DNA of 64,000 nucleotides from assembly GCA_025331565.1 (NCBI GenBank), contig JAFREQ010000039.1:930001-994000 (forward strand). Direction: 5' to 3'. Source of the DNA: Holacanthus passer (taxonomy: Eukaryota > Chordata > Actinopteri > Pomacanthidae). This document shows, piece by piece, positions 22,401 to 35,993 of the stretch. A program made the position numbers and the translations under genes. Positions within the stretch are counted from its first letter, which is position 1. Every line of letters starts with the position of its first letter. The notes beneath the pieces are model-generated. The model did not search any database. It had not been told where the DNA came from and saw only the letters and a list, made by a program, of their open reading frames with translations.

Positions 22401-24195
22401 TTTTAAAGCTGTTTATTCAAAGGTAGTACTAATCTTAAATCAAGTTTTTCTATCAAAATTGATTGGGAATGATTTTGCTCCCTAGTGTCTACAAACCTAA
22501 ACAGGATTTACTTCCACATTTGACCTTCTCACTCTGATAAAGTATGTATTCTCATACCTGTACCTTTGTACTCTTTGCTTACCACCCAGACCAAACCCCC
22601 CTGACAGTAAGACACAGACAGCTCACACACAGAACACACATATTTTTAGTGTGAAAGAGACTGTGATGGGGTGGAGGGTGGCAGTCCTACCTTACCAGCT
22701 TAACAAGATGAAAGCAGCGACCCTAGAGGGCTTTCAAATAGCACTGAATTGATGCTTCTCAATGAGTTAAATCCCTGTCATCTTCATGCAGGCCTGCTCA
22801 CTATATAATCTACCAAGTGCAATAGCCACATCAGCCTGATGAGATTGAGTGGGAGTGCTTGACTGCTGAACAATTAGCCTCAGCCACAACCTTCAGCTGC
22901 TGCCTTGGATTATACACTGTCACTCATTGACAGCTTTCCCCAGCTAACAACTTATGCTCCCTTTTGAAGTAACAAAATCCCTAAGCTGCAGTATGAGAAA
23001 ACCTCCTTCCATCCTGTCCTCCCTAAAAGCCAGTGTCAAATGTATGCTGCCTGCATCTGTGACAGACAATAGGGGTGGGAGTAGTGATATTGTGTACTCT
23101 GTGCTGTTGCTTTGATGTTCAGCAGTAATAGAAAAAGAGGTTTTGGTTCCCGGCTGCGCGGGTGCCACTGTGAGTCGCTGCAGCTTTTTTGACTGACAGA
23201 AACAAATGAGTATCATGTTCATCACTGAGTCTTTGAAGCGGTGTCAATGTCACCTCACTGTTTCCTCAAATCTATGTAATGGGAGTGGGAGAAATTGTCA
23301 GGTCTGCCTGAGCACAATTTCACAAACTTTCTGAAAGTCAAGACTAGGCTGCCATTCTTGCTTAATCCATATAAGGCCCAAGGCAGTGTGGGTGGATTTG
23401 GTCCAGGGCGTTTCAGAAGTTCAACAGCAAACTATTAAACTCAGCCTGCTGACCAAACAGCCTAAAAGGGCTGAGTTGAAGTGTAGTACTCATCCTTAAA
23501 AAGCAGCAGTTGGTCTTCCAGGGGGTGGCTGCAAAAGACCCAGTAATTTTCTAAACGTTTATAGCAAATGTTACTCTAACAGGTCCAATATTTTGCCACA
23601 GGCGTGTGCAAGATGTCCACTATGTGAATGCTGTGAATATAATTTTGTGTCCTTTTTACTGTTTAATAATACTGATAGCTTCTCCTTCTTGTTGTAGTAA
23701 ATTAATGTTATTCCAAAGTCAATATAAGTGCCAACACAGAATATTTATCGAAAGCATAAATTGGGCCAAAATATCAGGAAACAGTACTTTATTTGGAGCA
23801 CAGGTAATTGGCCATGGTATAAGCATGACAATCCAGTCTGACCTGTGTGGATATATAAAATAATGCCCTCTGTTCATATCAGGGGTGATCTGTCCCAGTG
23901 TTGTAGGTTACTTACTTACTGCATACCTTGCTGTGGATAACCCATTGCATAGACAAAAAAATATTTAAAGTCTTGCTTTAGAAAGGTATCTTAGCTTGCT
24001 CACCCTAAGGTCATTTCACAAATAACACTATGACTGTGCCCTAAATTCATTTCTCAATCAGTCATTGAATACATAATAGTTATAGTAGCCTATAGTAGTT
24101 ATAGTTAATAGTCCTCTATTACTAGTAGCCTAGTTAGATTTTCAGACTCTATAATTATCATTTTGCATCATCACTCACAGGTGTAGAGCTGTAGG
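22401..24195. other. Unassigned intronic sequence
   Basis: Nothing recognised; the minus-strand open frame at 22944-23225 has no splice-site pair or family resemblance. Confidence 0.4.
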
Positions 24196-24199
24196 ACTG

Positions 24200-24370
24200 T
24201 AATTTACACCTACATTTAATGTGATGCATTGCATTGTGGGATTCACGGCAGAAAGTAGTGTACATGGACACTAGGAATTTTTCAGAAAACTATATCCAGT
24301 AGTGGATAAATTTCACCCTCAGAACTTGGACACTTATAAAATAGTGGACAGTAAATATAGTGCACTAGAG
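24200..24370. repeat. Possible MITE-like repeat (TATAGTGCACTA type)
   Basis: CATTGCATTGTGGGATTCAC followed by ACTATATCCAGTAGTGGATA and AAATATAGTGCACTAG resembles a short DNA-transposon repeat common in fish. Low certainty. Confidence 0.35.
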
Positions 24371-24374
24371 CGCT

Positions 24375-26380
24375 TGTTGGGATTAGAGGGTATTATTGAA
24401 TCTAAAACTGTGTGGGTGCAGCAAGCTGGGAGGATTTTTTTTTTGTGGATTTAGAGGCATAAACAAAATCATCTTTCCCTGTGATCCTCCCCCTGTTTTG
24501 TCATTTATCTTTTTATCTGTTTCTGTTTTGAACATCTTTGATACCTGTGTTGACTACAAAATTATTATCAATTACTGGCAATTTATTAATTGTTGTCATT
24601 TGATCGCTGAATATTGCTTATAATGACTTATGATTGTCAATTCTTTCAGAAAAGTTGTCTGTTGCAGTGGAGTGAACAAAGCTGAGCAACTTGTGTCATA
24701 CTGTAGTGTGCCAGAGCGGTTGTTGGAGTTTCTAATGGCCCTTCAAAAAGAGTCAAGAATCAGTTTTATGGAACTGATGAACTTAGTATGTCTGAAGTTT
24801 GACTGTGTGTTAGATCTTGGTCAGGCTGTCTGCAGAACAAAGGACTCATTAGAAGTCCCTAAGACTCCCCAGTTCAAGGCCAGTATGTAATTTCTTACTT
24901 GTGGGTCTTAATGATTTGGTAGTCCACTGAGTTCACTGAGACACTCAGAGGACACACATAGTTTATTTACTGTTTCTCTATTTCTATTTTTTAATTCAAT
25001 ACCCACATCAGAGTGACAGGCCATCAGTTATAGGAATGGAGTTATCACACACTGAGATGGTGTGTGGATAGGCCCAATAATGACATTAAGCATCTCTGAC
25101 TGGAGAGGGGTGACCTTCCTGCCATAAATATGAGCTATGTGTTTTCAACAGTGATTTTTGCTCAGGCATGGCAGGTAATGTCTGCAGCCATTCCATACTG
25201 CCCCAACAATCTTTACAAATATGGTGGGGCAGCTTGTATGCATTTGAGAGGCAAAACGTTATGGAGCACTTGCTGTACAATGCTGTCACTGCCAACTAAG
25301 TTTACTACCACAGCCATAACACAACTCAGTTTTCACCAAACATTTCCGGCTATCGTGCATTCAGCATGGTGATGTCTGAGGCTGTTTCCAGTTTCCCTAT
25401 ACACAACACTGGAGAGAAATAGTGCAACATGTTTTAATTGATGGCCTTGGACTGTCCCTCCATTTGTGTGTATTCACAAAGTAAAAAAACTACATTCATA
25501 TTTCTTGTACATGTGATTGTGCCCCATATCTTCTTCCCTTTATGTTCTGATTCAACTAACTGTAGCCATTTACCATTCCATTACATAAAAGGCATGGCAT
25601 TATACTATATGGGAATAAATCATCCAACCTGAGGTAATAATACATACATAATATCATCCACTGGCCTGGATATGCTATAGAACAGCCTCTAAATAGAAAC
25701 TTTTTCCTCTTCTGCTTTGTAGGGCAGAGCTCTGTGGAAGAAGGCAGGAGAAAACAGGCAGCAAAGCAGTCCTCTGTGGTTTGAAGCGGAGAGGAGCTTT
25801 TCCCAATCTTGCCGCCTGACAGCTGAGGACTAGTCAGACTGAGACAGTGACAGTTTGAGGTCAAAGCTTGTTTCCACTTGGCTCAGTGGCCAGGCAAGTG
25901 GAGAGCTACAACATGCCCAGAGGAACAGCTTATGAATGGCAGGTATCCTAAAAGCAGACAGAATCCCTCTAGATTCTTCTGACACTGCTTGTATCCATGC
26001 TGATACAATCTAAGAGGCAAACCGGGCTAAGTAGAGGTAACCCTTCAGCTACTTTGTGTGTTTTCTACAGGTCCAGGACTTACTGGACAAATGAAACTCA
26101 ATTAGGATAGCTCAAACTGGATCATAACAAAGTAGAGACTAGAGTGTTCATTATGCCCACAAATGATATGGATATATCCTTCGAGTCTAGAAAGTCTGAA
26201 GGTCGAGGAAAAAGGAAAAACTTACTGAATGTCCAAGATGGAAAGAATGGATTCACCTTAGGTATTTACTCATACAAAATTACGTCAACGTGTTTAGTTT
26301 TTGACATTTCTAGTGCACAGTACAATCTGATAGTGGCTTTCCCTTCATAGCAAGAGGGTTTGAAGTCACGAGTCAACTGG
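24375..26380. other. Unassigned intronic sequence
   Basis: No supported exon or repeat. The minus-strand exon 3 of tmem178b (expected just downstream in gene order) was looked for here and elsewhere below 27458 and not found. Confidence 0.4.
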
Positions 26381-26384
26381 ACCC

Positions 26385-26650
26385 TTTTATGTGAAGTTTG
26401 AATGTTTTCCCTGTGTCCGCCTGGGTTTCCTCCAGGAGATTATGATTCTCTCCCTCAGTCCACAGACATACTGTTTGGGTTAATTGCCAACTCTGAATTG
26501 TGCATAAGTATGTAAGGCTGTTTGTATATATGTCAGCCCTGTGATCTGTCCAGGGTGTACCCTGCCACCCCTCCAATGTGAGCTGAGATAAGCTCCAGCC
26601 TCCAAAGACCCTTCACTGGAGTAACATGTATAGATAATGGAAGGATGGAA
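26385..26650 (+). mobile_element. SINE body, 5'-truncated (family of the 52.6-kb copy)
   Basis: Reads CCTGTGTCCGCCTGGGTTTC, then CTCAGTCCACAGACATACTG, GTCCAGGGTGTACCCTGCC, TAAGCTCCAGCC and a GGAAGGATGGA tail. This is the reverse complement of the body at 52.56-52.86 kb. The tRNA-like head is missing. Confidence 0.78.
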
Positions 26651-27044
26651 GTGGTAACCTGACCTGCCTCTAAAAGACCTAATTCACAAGAAACACACCA
26701 GAAAACACCTGGATTTATGGAAATTTATGGACAGCATCCATCCTTTGGGGAGCCCAGCAAATTTAATTTCATCTTCAGTTTTCAAATTAGTTTTTCAGTC
26801 GTCGTCATGCTGCTAAAATGTCCATTTTAATGTGATAATGGCACAATACAGAAGGTCAGGGGGATAACAAAAAAGGGTTAGCACTTATTTTCTGTGAACC
26901 ATGACATTCACCATGACACAGTAAAGTTCACAGCTAACTGGTCAGAAGAAGTTGAAATACTTTGAAATATTTTATAACTGGTGGCCAGATGAATGGACAG
27001 ATGCAGTTCCACAGTTTCACATAATAACACCATCAAAGAGTATT

Positions 27045-27185
27045 AATCATTGGCCAGCAAAATGGCCTAGTGCTTAAAGTGATTTCAAGTGTTGGTTTGA
27101 TTCCTGCAACAACCACATTCCCTGTCCTACAGCAAGACACCAAGACCGCTCAAGGGAACACTCAAGAAAGTTACTTTCAACACCA
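27045..27185 (+). mobile_element. Degenerate tRNA-derived SINE
   Basis: TGGCCTAGTGCTTAAAGTG resembles box A and GGTTTGATTCC (about 27093-27103) box B, followed by a body phrase CTGTCCTACAGCAAGACACC that is typical of fish SINEs. Strongly decayed. Confidence 0.5.
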
Positions 27186-27458
27186 GGACAGCAGTAAAAA
27201 AATATATGTATCACCTTTCCAGATAGATAAATAGATAGATTTAATACCTTTGGTCTTGATTAATGCTACATTAATAACTGGCACTGCAAGCTCAAGGGAG
27301 GGAAGTCAACTAAATATAAAGCTAGAGGAGAGACATCTATTACAATGTATCCACTTTTTAGAGAGTGAAATGAAACTTACTCAGCCTAAAGCCTTTCCAC
27401 ATACAAATAAAATGATATATTGTCACAGATTAAAGAAAAGAGACTCTAGCAGACTTAC

Positions 27459-27572
27459 GGAGGGAGTGCCACTCGTCCTGCCTTATCGTCTTGGTGATGT
27501 TGTAGGAGAGGTTTTTGGGTATTGTAGCCGAGGAGTAGTGATACTTAATGTAGGAGCACCTTGCGATGGAAC
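27459..27572 (-). CDS. tmem178b: Internal coding exon of tmem178b (transmembrane protein 178B)
   Basis: Seen: read on the minus strand, a pyrimidine-rich tract ending in CTGCAG (27578-27573) precedes a 114-bp open stretch that stops at a GTAAGT donor (27458-27453). The exon starts with the last two bases of a codon and ends with the first base of one (phase 1 at both ends). Its 37 whole codons begin SIARCSYIKYHY, contain IPKNLSYNITKTIRQDEWH and end SL. There are two N-glycosylation sequons, N-L-S and N-I-T, at exon residues 20 and 24. Family knowledge: TMEM178 proteins are four-pass, claudin/PMP22-like membrane proteins; this segment ends the large loop between membrane segments 1 and 2. TMEM178A acts in ER calcium handling in osteoclasts; the role of 178B is poorly known. 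The wording fits 178B better than 178A, recalled from memory and not by alignment. The next exon should start His-Leu-Arg-Arg; neither neighbouring exon was found here, so the flanking introns are long. No M-initiated start belongs here. Confidence 0.88.
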
Positions 27573-29080
27573 CTGCAGAGAAATAAACAATGGAACAAAC
27601 ATTCATTATTATTAACATTTTTTCTTTTCTTAATACAGAAACAACACTTGAGGGTAATTACATACAATGCACACTGATGATATGCAGAGCAAGACTGAAG
27701 GGAACATTTCACTAACGTTATTCCACAGTGTCATGATTCAGCTAGAAGGCTGTGTCTGCAGTGTTGGTTAAAAACCCAGAGACTGACAAATCACTCATCT
27801 TTCCTAAAACAACAGCAATTTGCTGTTGTATGACACCCTATTGTGTCAACGCTGAAGAACACTTTCAACACGCATTTCTATTACCTACAACTCTGACACA
27901 ATGGCTGTCAGAAAAGTGACGTGTTCTTCAAAAGCTATTAACTAATCAGTCAAGGAAGCAATTCAGTGTGTAATTAAAAATGTCTCTGAGAGTCCCCTGG
28001 CCTGGTGACTATGGGATTTCTAGATAAAATGTTTCACTGACAATGTTCAGCTGAGTTAAATTGACAGTCAGTAAGATAATGGAGACACACTGAGCTGTAG
28101 AAATAAAAAACCACAATGGTGGTGGTTTTCAAAGGGTCACAAAATGTTATGTTGTTCAAGAAGTTAGCATTGGTAATTTGGTTGACCACTTGTTTGCACA
28201 TCCCTGACAAGCGACCTCTAATGATCTTGTGAATAATGACTCCTCTCTCTCAGTAGCAAAGGTGGAAGTACCATAACGTTTCTGAACCTATTAAAAAACC
28301 TCAGGATGAATTGTTGGGTGTACAAAGTAACGAGACTAACTACTGGTTTCCCCTAACCTTAACGACATAGTTGTAGTTGCCAAAACTTCACCAAAGCTGG
28401 TGGCAGATCAGACAATTTTCATATGAAATGTGCTCTATTAAACCATAGCAGAAGAAGAGCACACAATGAGATAGTGTAATCAAAAGCACTCCAGTCAGAC
28501 CTTGAATGAGTGAAAACAAAGTAGAATCACAATGGAAATATGACATTACAATCACCCCATTGAGGCCCATAGATCTAATGTTTTCGTCTGCTGCTATTTT
28601 TCATCTCTTTAGTAAAGCAGAAGCTTCAGTAGAAGTCATATACTTCATGCACATCATGATTTATTCGCTTTTGCCATTGCACTTCCTCACATTTCAACTT
28701 TTTGTTGATATTTTATGATATTTGCACTTTATGTCATGCGTACTTTTCATGTCTGCTGTTTCCTGTTCCTATACTGTCACCAATCAGATCTAGTTTAGTG
28801 TTATATTTGAAATACCTTTTGTCTGGTATGTGCATCTGCCTGGGACAGTGGTGGCCCCGCACCGGCAATAACACAGTGTGACAATGGTGGCTGTAATACT
28901 GTATGTTCATTTTCTGGCTGGTGGAAAAAGAACTGCTACCTTTTGACACCATTTCTGCATATCTACTCTAATTATCTCTAGCAAGACTGGGTGCCTTACT
29001 GAAAATTGCATTATTGGAGTCCTGGAAGATTTGAACTGAAAAAAAAGCCCCCCCCGTCTTGCCTCTGTCCTGCAGCCATT
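27573..29080. other. Start of the upstream tmem178b intron; nothing else recognised
   Basis: Directly upstream (in gene direction) of the exon. No further exon or repeat was recognised. Confidence 0.45.
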
Positions 29081-29102
29081 CACACACACACACACACACA
29101 CA
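29081..29102. repeat. (CA)n microsatellite
   Basis: 22 bases of CA repeats. Confidence 0.95.
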
Positions 29103-29646
29103 TAGGCATAAACAAAGCAAACCCAGGAGACCACAACCGCTGGCAACGGTAATTACTCATTCATTACTATCTTTTTATCTGTGGTGCAGTTTGCACCCTA
29201 TCGTTCACATAAAGAGACTAGTATTCGATGAAACCATGGTGCATAGACTGGTACATAATCTCCCTAATACTTTAACAAGGTTGAAATTCTTTGAACAATC
29301 TTTTTAAAAGTGTAGTTACCTGACAAACTAACATTATAGTCATTAATAGTCTCAATATTCCTGGATAATTTTATTTACTTTCAGTATAAGATTATGTCTT
29401 TTGCAATGATGTAAAAATAGTTTAAATTTTTTAAATTATATTTAGCTCTGTCTGGCAGTAGGTTGGTCAGTGGGACTGTCTGATAGTCGGGGTGTGACAC
29501 TGTGATCGCATGAGGTGGGCTGAGGGAGCTGCAAAGATTATATTTGTTCTGGGCGAGAAATGCATGTTGGTCAAACCTGAAAACGAAATCACAAATTAAA
29601 GGTTGTGAAATCAACTTCTTACTAGCTAGCTTGTTTAAAGCTGATA

Positions 29647-30135
29647 CAATGGTATAAGTATTTAGATCCACTACTGAAAAATAGTAACACTATAATGTAA
29701 AAATACTCAAAAGTAGTATAAAAGAAGTATAATCAGCAAAGTACCTAAAGTATCACAAGTAAAAGTACTTATTGTGTAGGGCCCACTATACTATTAGATA
29801 AATAGATTAATCAGACAATCCGATTATTATTACTGATGCAATAACATTGTTTCAATTTCAATTTTGTAGCTGCTCATGATGTAGCTGCAAATTTTAACTA
29901 CTGCTAACTACTACCCATTACAATGTATTATATTCTAAGAGCTAATTATGAATTGTATAAATTAATTCATGAAATAATTATGGATTTCAGATCAATGTTG
30001 TGAAGTGAAAAGTACAATTTTTCTGTCTGGAATGAAATGAAGCAAAATACAATTTAAAAAAAATACCCCAGTAAAGTACAAGTAACTCAGAATTGTACAT
30101 AAGTACAGTTGAGTAAATATAATCAATTACTAATG
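29647..30135 (-). repeat. Near-complete dispersed repeat (GTACTTTTACTT type)
   Basis: Both ends are recognisable: GTATTTAGATCCACTACTG at the left and GTACATAAGTACAGTTGAGT at the right. Inside are AAGTATCACAAGTAAAAGTA and AGTAAAGTACAAGTAACTC. It resembles an abundant non-coding teleost element, probably DNA-transposon derived. A shorter piece lies at 36.2-36.34 kb. Confidence 0.6.
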
Positions 30136-30139
30136 TCCT

Positions 30140-33100
30140 TTCTATGTTACAGTACAGTACTACAGCAGAGCAGCTTCAGTCCTCCATCAGGCATTGTATT
30201 TAGTCTTACATAGACACACCATAATGGTCAACACAGTAGAGCGCCCATAGAAACCAAAGCCGAAATGACTGATGGCCAATCATAAATGTCCACTGGATGT
30301 GGATCTAAGAAAACTATGGTGCAATAGTTAAATTTATAAGTTCAAGTTTGTGTTTTGGGGGGAGGTTAAACTTAGATGTGATTAATCACACTTCAGCTTC
30401 GAAAACCAGTAACTTAATCGTGGCAAGTGGGAAATCCAAACGGATTCGGTTCGGAATATCCTTTCTGAAACTTGTGGGTGACATTGTGGATGTTAGAAGA
30501 GGCAGATAATATGAAAATCTGATTTCCAATATTAAGGCTATCATCTATAATGATTCCTATGCCCATGCTTTCACATAACCAGAGTACATCCTTGACTGGA
30601 TAGATAACAATCAGGCAACTCTGGTCTGTAAATGTCATTCGAGTCATATCTCTAGGGAGGTACTTCTGTTCAGGACGAAAATCCAATAAATATTCTTACC
30701 TGAAAAGCTCATCCCTAGTGCCTGGTATCATAATGCAACATTGATTAATCAATGATGTTCGTATGTAATCCATGTACTCAGTGAAGACTTATCTTAAGGC
30801 TACCACAAGACTGTTAACTCAGAGCTGCTTCCCCTGTGCAGTGAACAATCTGTGCAATCCCGCTGGCTTTAAGAGACAGGCTTCTGCTGATTTCACGGCA
30901 TGAACAGAAAGGCAGTTAGTAGTAATCTGTCTTGTGCAGTAGAGCCATGGAGTGGTATGGATTTTTCTGACGGATTGGCGGTGGGAGGGATTTAAAATAT
31001 GTCAATAAAACTGATGACTTTGACTCATCACAACAATCTGGCAATGACCCAACCAGCACTTATCTGAACACAGCTCACCACTGTTCAATAAGCCTCCATT
31101 CCTTACTGCTCACACACAGATATTACATTAAGGAAGCCACTACAGAAGGCAATCTAAAGTAAAACTGAAGTGCACTGACATTGTAGGGTTTTAAAGGGTG
31201 TTCCTCTGCTGCAGTGTGGACAGAAAATGCAGCACTGGCAACTAATTCACATTCACATCAACATTTATCCATTCAGGTAATCAAGCAAAAAAGCAAAAAA
31301 AAAAAAAAATTCCTTTCCCCTCCTCACTGCCTGTAGGCACCGAGGCCCTATCACACTTGATCTTTGTTTTATGGCACTTATCCAGGTTGTTTTCTCTTCA
31401 CTAGATCCTTGTGTTGCATCTACTCTCAGATGTTGCTTTGCAAATGAAATTGTAAAACTGTAGAATTGTAATCAGTATTAATCTGCCGACTGTCATGTCG
31501 GACCGCTCGTCCTATTATACTGGATTGAGGGGATGTGATGTTGAAGAAAAACTTGGGTGAGTGTTCTGGCACATCTCTCGTGACCCAAGGACTAAATGAA
31601 AAGTGTTTGCTTCTCATAAGGGGACCAAACACACTCTGGCTTATAAGAATCCAAAGTCCTTGGAATTCCCCTTGGTAGTGATCTACATAGACAAGGCAAC
31701 ATAATACCAACGAATTAAAAGACGTCAAGAATTGTAGATGAACACTCAACACACTGTAGTATGGAATTATTTGATATTATGATATTGTAATATTATGTCA
31801 TGTTTTGGTATTCTGTGTCTTCATCAAGTTATTTATAGAGGCACATATCATTCCCAAAAGTCATAATACTCGATATAAAAAACCCATTACAATATAATTC
31901 CATTCATGACACTAGGCTATAAATACACAAGCACAACATTAAACTGCATTAACAACCACCTCACCACACACAATATTAACACAGTTTTTCTGAGTCAGAA
32001 ACATCATGCCCTGCACTGTGATGTGAAGCCCCCTTCATATATTTAGCTACTGTACTGTAGGGGTGGATGAGTAAGCATAAAGCTTGACCGTGGGCTAGAG
32101 ACTCCTTTATCACAAGGGCATCCTCCTGTCTTTTTGTCTAGGAATTTATAGCAGCACTTCTCAAACATATCCACTGCAGCTCAACTGGAGTCCATAATAA
32201 ACCTTACATTTGCCACACAGTCCACATATAACAGTGCCACCTTTAAAAGGCAACGGTGCTGTAGTGCACTGTTGCAGAACTAATTAACCGAGCGTCTCTT
32301 TATTTCCTCTGCAGACTCAGTGATGATGTGCTTAAAGTGACTTGTCGTTTCCCCCATGACAGTTTTTAATAAAACAGAGGCTAAAGTCACAACACAGGAA
32401 CTCACCGCTGCATATCACAGTCAGCTCTCTCTCTCTGAGGGGAGGAGAAAGCTTATGCGACCCCAACCCTCCAACACGGAGAACACTGAGTGTCAGATAG
32501 CAGGAATACATGTGTGCATGATGCTGAGAAGGAGACCTGTCAATAGCTTGTCTGACAAGAGACGATCTCAGAGGGGTCGGGAATAGACATCTGAGAAGTA
32601 ATTTAAAATATTGATTAGCTCAATTTGCAGAACTGTAGAACAGCAGTTTAAAATGGTAGATATCTATTAACAGTCCTGTCTATCCTAACACTCAACTCAA
32701 GATTTCCATTCACACTCCATTTTTATAGTATTTATGGTGTTCAGCACAAACCATTCAGAGTATTTAAATTCAGTAAGTGCATCTCTATGTGGCTAAATTT
32801 CATTTTTACCGGCTGACTGAGTCTGCCTTTCTCGGACTGTATTCAAATTGCGTAACCACGCCCAAGGGATTCACATGATACTGTGAACAGGGCTGCTGTT
32901 CTTCTGTTGTATTTCTGACTGAGTAGCTGCTCATGGCACATTTGCTGCCTCTCACTGCTTGATGTATCATTTTGATTGGAACGCCGATGTATTCCCATAC
33001 ATTCTCAATTAGTGTCAATTAGACTTTTATTTACCTAATAAAAAAGATGGACCTGTATTTTAAGTACATATATTAATGATTTCATTATATTTTACTAAGA

Positions 33101-35600
33101 ATTATATTATATTTTACTCCTGTTTTAATTTGCTCTATGTTTACCTGTTGTGATAAATTCAGTATTATGTACTTTATTTATGCAATAAGTGCCTGAAAAC
33201 CAAACATACACGGATGCATCACATCAACCAAAGCCCATCGCTCAAGGTAAATCAAAGTCAAACTTATAGGACATTATGTGTTATGTTATTAATGCATAGT
33301 ATTTTTAACCTTCCCTTGACTCTGCAACCATGCAACCATCTTGAGAAGTCAGCAAATGCAAATCCCTTATGGGATGACCTCTCCATTAGAGAAGCCAAAT
33401 TAGTGAAGGTTTTCTTTAATATTATCTTTTCTGGTTTCTATGTGTCAATGCTTTGCACGTCATCTGGTCGTTTTGTTTCATTTTGCACAACATTTGGTAA
33501 TATTGTTTTGAAAAAAAAAACTTTGATAAAGTTTTTGTTTTTTAATGCTCACTTACATATTAGGAAACCCACAGCCCTTCACTAAACACCAGTGTGTATC
33601 TTGTCCTTTAGCTATTTATTTTCTGGCATTCTCTGTCACATACATGTATATGTATGCAGTTTATACATATTTTGGCTGTTAGAATGCTGGCTATATGCAC
33701 AGGGTTTAAACATTTTATAAGGGTAAATGATCTCATCTCATTGATTATCTTACCACAGGTAAGCTGTGTGTGCTGACAGTCACCACAGCTGATCTTAAAA
33801 TGACACAAATGACACGATAAACATGACAATAACTAACTGGATAGGTGTTGCCAAGCAACACTTTTTACCCGGAAAATGATCAAGATCCTCTTAGTTTTAC
33901 AGCAGCAACTAACATGATGTAGGCTGGAGAGTGAGGACAAAAGCACGTCCTGTGAACCCAGTCTGTTTTTAGAGTGCATTTCCTAAAATGAATTCATGCC
34001 TCAGGTAATTCAGTCTTCTAATTTAAATATTTAAAAAGAGATAAGGCACCACACAATGCTTTTTTTGAAAAAATCCTAAAACGTTTAAAATGCAGCAATC
34101 AGCAGCCTAGTCCCGACCATTTCCAAATATTTACCTATGGAGGAGCAATTATGTATTCACTCCAAAACAAAGTCATTCGGTATGGGTCACTGAAGATGTG
34201 AACTAACATGAGTCAACAGCTCTTTGCAGCAATGAACAGCCGTTCCTACAGCGGCAGCCGCGTGACTCAGTCCTAGGCCTGGCAAGCACACAGGAACATG
34301 TTGAGAGTGAAGGAAACAGCACAAGAGAGCCATGAAGGAAAAATCTGTTTTTTTTATACGACCAGATTTCACAGCGTAGCCCAACTGGACATGTTCAAAA
34401 TCTTCATGATGTGCCCATCTCGCAGTGTCCTCTTATAAAGCTGTATCTATTTATATTTTCATGTCCCTCTATGTCTGCAAAAAAGTTGGCGAGTAAAATA
34501 TTATTACAGCCAATAACCAATTGTCAAAATGAACAAGTCAAGCCAACTGCTGGTTTTCAATAACCAGAAGCTGCATACATATTTACATACACACACAGTA
34601 CATACATACATAAATATATTAAGTAAATAAATACATTTTGGCCACTTGGGGGCAGAAAAAATAAAGCCAATAAATACATTAGCAACAAATATAGATAGCT
34701 TTAATATGTCTAACAACTTCTAAAGACTGGCCGTAATTCCTAAATCTTAAATTCAAACATCAAACTGAAACTCTCCATCAATTCCTCCTTCCACCAGACC
34801 TAGCCTCCTGCTAGGTAGTATGCACCCAATAAAACAAAACAATGAACAAAAAGAGGTTGAGCTGAGGGGAACTACAGACCAACACATTTCATAACAGACA
34901 TGGTCATTTAAACTACTGTAAATAGGAGAAATATAGCTAGAATTTTAGCCAGAAGACATACCAGATCCAGATAACTAAATTCTACAAGCCCTTCATTTGA
35001 AGCAGTTTGAAAGATGTGGTGCACACAATGTACAGTATGCTTGTGCAGCACAAAATCAGTGTTGACAAAAAAAGTTGTGAAATCGATATATTAACTGTGA
35101 TAATTCCATCCTAAATCGAGCATCCACACTCACAGGTGTGTAAAGTCCAGGTGACTTGGGGGTATCACACATTGTAATGATGTTGTTGTGCACGAAGAGG
35201 GACTAAAAAATGAGGATGAGGAGTAATCTGATGCCAGGCTTGTGTGATACATTCAATATCTTTCTGCATCAATCATCATCTGCTTCCCTCAGCCTACAGC
35301 TGCACTGCACTTTCACCATTTGATTTCCTGGGTAGTGAGTGCTACATTAATGTCTCAGCTGCTTGCCTCTGCAGACGACGGCACCCGAGGAAGCCTAATC
35401 CCAAACCTCAGGCATTTGCACCGGGAGATACATTACATTACACAACATTACACCCCTCTACTGAGAAGCACTCCTTCCAGGGTGAGACTGGGGCATTAAT
35501 GCTCCTGCTCTCCAAAATGGATTTCTAACTCAGTCATTTTAGCCAAATTGTCCTTCAGTCTTCTGCAAACATCTCTGAGCCAGACACCATTTCCTCTCTG
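30140..35600. other. Unassigned intronic sequence
   Basis: A 5.5-kb stretch with only short A or T runs (for example 31294-31307). Minus-strand open frames at 30414-30686 and 31426-31752 are the longest; neither has a splice-site pair, domain or membrane pattern that I can support. Confidence 0.4.
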
Positions 35601-35826
35601 TTACTTATTGAGACTGGAATTCATTGCACTGTGTGTGTGTGTTTGTATGCATACCTGCCAATGTGAGTGTATTGTATCTACACTCTTCCGATGTATGCAT
35701 AATGGTTATTTTCTTGCAGGGATGTATTTTTGGACTCATACCAACAGCAGACAGGGACTCTGTCAGTCTAATCTTATGCTCCAGCAGTGGTGTTTGATCT
35801 CATTAAAATGTAAAAAGTACACCATC

Positions 35827-35993
35827 GACCAATGCATAAATTGCATTGATGAAAATTTCTCTCTATTCAGTACCAACTCAAGATGTAGGTTGAAAATAGG
35901 GGTGTGGAGGATTGGATGGAAGATGGGTGTGTGGTGCATCTGCCTGTCATGCAGGAGGCTGGAATTCATTGTCTTGCAATTTATGCATTGGTC
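35827..35993. repeat. Perfect 19-bp inverted repeat with 129-bp spacer
   Basis: GACCAATGCATAAATTGCA at 35827-35845 is matched exactly in reverse complement at 35975-35993. No terminal duplication or transposon family was recognised. Confidence 0.8.

Noticed and set aside
1..27458. Next tmem178b exon (starting His-Leu-Arg-Arg, membrane segment 2)
   Set aside because: I looked for its expected reverse-complement wording and splice sites by eye and found none; a profile search could still detect it.
30414..30686. 90-codon minus-strand frame that looks protein-like
   Set aside because: No recognised family, no acceptor/donor pair that I could support, and similar lengths occur on many chance frames here.
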